Shown here in pieces: positions 62,175 to 64,000 of a DNA stretch of 64,000 bases. The stretch is from Dehalococcoides mccartyi (lineage in GTDB: Bacteria > Chloroflexota > Dehalococcoidia > Dehalococcoidales > Dehalococcoidaceae): positions 1,116,001 through 1,180,000 of the forward strand of contig NZ_CP013074.1 in assembly GCF_001889305.1 (NCBI RefSeq). The letters run 5' to 3'. Made by a program: the position numbers and the translations under genes. Under the pieces are notes generated by a model that saw only the letters and a program-made list of their open reading frames with translations, was not told where the DNA came from and did not search any database. Within the stretch, counting starts at the first letter, position 1. Every line of letters starts with the position of its first letter.

Positions 62175-64000
62175 TTGGGAGCAGATACCGGCGCCTTTAA
62201 AAAAATACTTCAGCTGGAAGTACAAAAAGGTTTTGCTGATAACGCCGTTATGGGCGGGCTGGACCACTTTCTGTCCCGCTGGGCAAAGGAAGCCGCAACG
62301 GGTATAAATAACCCTGATGACCTGCTTGAATTTCACAAACTGAAACTCTCTGACCCGGGTTATGCCCGAATGTCAGAGGATAAACGCCATAAGTGGATAA
62401 CCGAAGTGCTGGCATTTCTGCCCAAGCTGGAAAACCAGCCTGCAGGTGCGCCTGTAACCTGCAAAGTGTCCAAAGCCAAATCTGCTACCAAAACACCTGC
62501 CAGACCGAAAACAGACGGCTGCCCACCAGCCCTTGACGGGGATATTTCTTTAGTAAAAGGCATAAGTGCCGCTACCGCCCCCAAATTTCATAAAATGGGC
62601 ATCAATACAGTACGCGATCTGCTTTATTATTTTCCAAACCGCCATCTGGATTACAGCCGCCTGAAAAAAATATCCCAGCTGGAAGCAGGGTCTGAACAGA
62701 CCATAATTGCCAATGTCTGGCAGTCCAAGGTGAATTACATGGGAGGACGCCGCTCAACCGAGGCGGTACTGGGGGACGATACCGGCAATATGCGGGCGGT
62801 CTGGTTTAACAACCCCTATATGGTGCGTAATCTGAAACCAAATGCCAGAGTGGTGCTTTCGGGGCGGGTTTCCATATTTAATGGCAGACCCGTATTTGAA
62901 TCCCCCGAATGGGAGGAACTGCCTGACGAAGCTGACCTTATCCATACCGGGCGTTTAGTGCCGGTTTACTCCCTGACCGCCGGTCTTCACCAGCGAAGCC
63001 TGCGCCGCCTGATGAAAAACTTTATAGATATTTCCACCCCCGGTATTTCAGATTTTCTGCCGGAAGATACCCTTAAAAGAACCCGCCTGCTGCCGCTTGC
63101 CGAAGCTATCCGGCAGGCACATTTTCCTGATACGGAAGAATTGAAAGACGCCGCTCGCAACAGGCTGGCATTTGATGAGCTGTTTATCCTCCAGCTTGGA
63201 GTGCTGGCTAAGAAAAAACGTTGGCAAGAACAAACAGGACAGGCTTTAAAGGTAAACCTGCCCGCTATAGACCATTTTATTTCCCGTCTGCCGTTTAAAC
63301 TGACTGATGCCCAGACCAAATGTCTGGCTGATATAAAGGCTGATATTTCCAAGAATGTGCCCATGTCCCGCCTGCTTCAGGGGGAAGTGGGTTCGGGAAA
63401 GACCATAGTCGCCGTTATTTCCCTGTTTACCGCCGCTGCCAACGGGCTTCAGGGAGCATTTATGGCACCTACCGAGATACTGGCTGAACAGCATTTTAAA
63501 AGTGTCACCCGCCTGTTTGCCTCTATCGCCAAAGTGAGCACCCTTCTGGACGGGGTGTATACCTTTGAAGGGTTGCTAGACCGCCCGCTCAGGGTCGCTT
63601 TGATGATAAGCGATATGAAATCCAGCCAGAAAGATATCCTGAAGGAAAAGATTAAAAAAGGCGAGATTGATATAGCCATTGGCACCCATGCCCTTATCCA
63701 GAAGGAAATCCGCTTCAAGTCCCTGGGGCTGGCTGTTATAGACGAGCAGCACCGCTTCGGGGTGGAACAACGCTCTGCCCTCAGGAGCAAGGGAATAAAC
63801 CCCCACATACTTATCATGACCGCCACCCCCATACCCCGCACCTTGGCTTTAACGCTGTACGGAGACCTTGACCTTTCAGTCATAGATGAGCTGCCGCCCG
63901 GACGCCAGAGCATAAAAACCCGCTGGCTGAAACCCGAACAGCGTAACAGTGCCTATAATTTTATACGCAAACAGATTGAGGCAGGACGGCAGGCATTTAT
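62175..64000 (+). CDS. recG: ATP-dependent DNA helicase RecG, N-terminal part (cut by window end)
   Basis: Branch-migration helicase acting on stalled forks and Holliday junctions. TTG start with CGGAG 7 nt upstream. 608 codons are in the window. An extra N-terminal domain of ~115 residues, including a Lys/Pro-rich linker, precedes the wedge domain (LVKGISAATAPKFHKMGI, DLLYYFPNRHLDYS). The helicase core begins with Walker A QGEVGSGKTIVA; DEQHRFGVEQR is the DExH box, and MTATPIPRTLALT motif III. The C-terminal helicase domain is past the window edge. Confidence 0.95.
   Translation, partial: MGADTGAFKKILQLEVQKGFADNAVMGGLDHFLSRWAKEAATGINNPDDLLEFHKLKLSDPGYARMSEDKRHKWITEVLAFLPKLENQPAGAPVTCKVSKAKSATKTPARPKTDGCPPALDGDISLVKGISAATAPKFHKMGINTVRDLLYYFPNRHLDYSRLKKISQLEAGSEQTIIANVWQSKVNYMGGRRSTEAVLGDDTGNMRAVWFNNPYMVRNLKPNARVVLSGRVSIFNGRPVFESPEWEELPDEADLIHTGRLVPVYSLTAGLHQRSLRRLMKNFIDISTPGISDFLPEDTLKRTRLLPLAEAIRQAHFPDTEELKDAARNRLAFDELFILQLGVLAKKKRWQEQTGQALKVNLPAIDHFISRLPFKLTDAQTKCLADIKADISKNVPMSRLLQGEVGSGKTIVAVISLFTAAANGLQGAFMAPTEILAEQHFKSVTRLFASIAKVSTLLDGVYTFEGLLDRPLRVALMISDMKSSQKDILKEKIKKGEIDIAIGTHALIQKEIRFKSLGLAVIDEQHRFGVEQRSALRSKGINPHILIMTATPIPRTLALTLYGDLDLSVIDELPPGRQSIKTRWLKPEQRNSAYNFIRKQIEAGRQAF

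Noticed and set aside
1-64000. CRISPR arrays, tRNA, rRNA and complete insertion sequences
   Set aside because: No spaced identical repeats, cloverleaf sequence, rRNA motifs or complete transposase with inverted ends were found on reading.

Overview
The window looks like chromosome of a small, dense, roughly half-GC anaerobe of the Dehalococcoidia (Chloroflexota), most like Dehalococcoides. This is inferred from gene content: a bifunctional archaeal-type fructose-1,6-bisphosphate aldolase/phosphatase, a corrinoid adenosyltransferase, an EF-G-like paralogue, a zinc-ribbon L28 and short intergenic gaps. No reductive dehalogenase, rRNA, tRNA or CRISPR array was seen.

Layout. 1-4.8 kb: end of a pyrimidine operon (carA, carB, pyrK). 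4.8-9.1 kb, minus strand: a membrane-anchored prolyl isomerase, homoserine dehydrogenase, threonine synthase and GTP cyclohydrolase I, with a recognisable promoter. 9.4-14.5 kb: sugar nucleotidyltransferase, acetyl-CoA synthetase, release factor 1 and its methyltransferase PrmC. 14.5-18.6 kb, minus strand: EF-G-like GTPase, SpoIIM-like membrane protein, a tail-anchored small protein and a XerD-type recombinase. 18.7-30 kb: DNA maintenance (uvrC, mutS, rdgB, dnaN) interleaved with a GNAT protein, a HAD phosphatase, an FAH-family enzyme, corrinoid adenosyltransferase and FBP aldolase/phosphatase.

30-48.3 kb is more accessory. It opens with an N-terminally truncated large serine recombinase whose 3' end lies inside dnaN. 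A two-component system follows, then four 11-bp-phased direct repeats (a likely response-regulator operator) in front of a secreted beta/gamma-crystallin-like protein. After that come small secreted or lipoprotein genes, Smr, DUF1801, purU, a cyclophilin lipoprotein, an ACR3 arsenite exporter, msrB/msrA, two flavoproteins, a TfoX-N protein, a membrane protein with a MazG-like tail, and an SdpR/SdpI pair with a palindromic operator.

48.5-64 kb: a PilT-like ATPase; an arginine operon (argJ, argB, argD, an unidentified membrane-anchored hydrolase-like gene, argG, argH); rpmB on the opposite strand; then fakA (fatty-acid kinase) followed by four consecutive DegV/FakB fatty-acid-binding genes, and recG, cut by the window end. 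The fakA plus four-FakB array is the most striking metabolic module; the three leading FakB copies lack the His of the usual C-terminal H-x-G-P-G motif.

Several genes without a Shine-Dalgarno (uvrC, mutS, argJ) have a -10 box ending 6-8 nt before the ATG and look leaderless. Many other genes use GTG or TTG starts placed by good Shine-Dalgarno sequences; starts were chosen on that basis.
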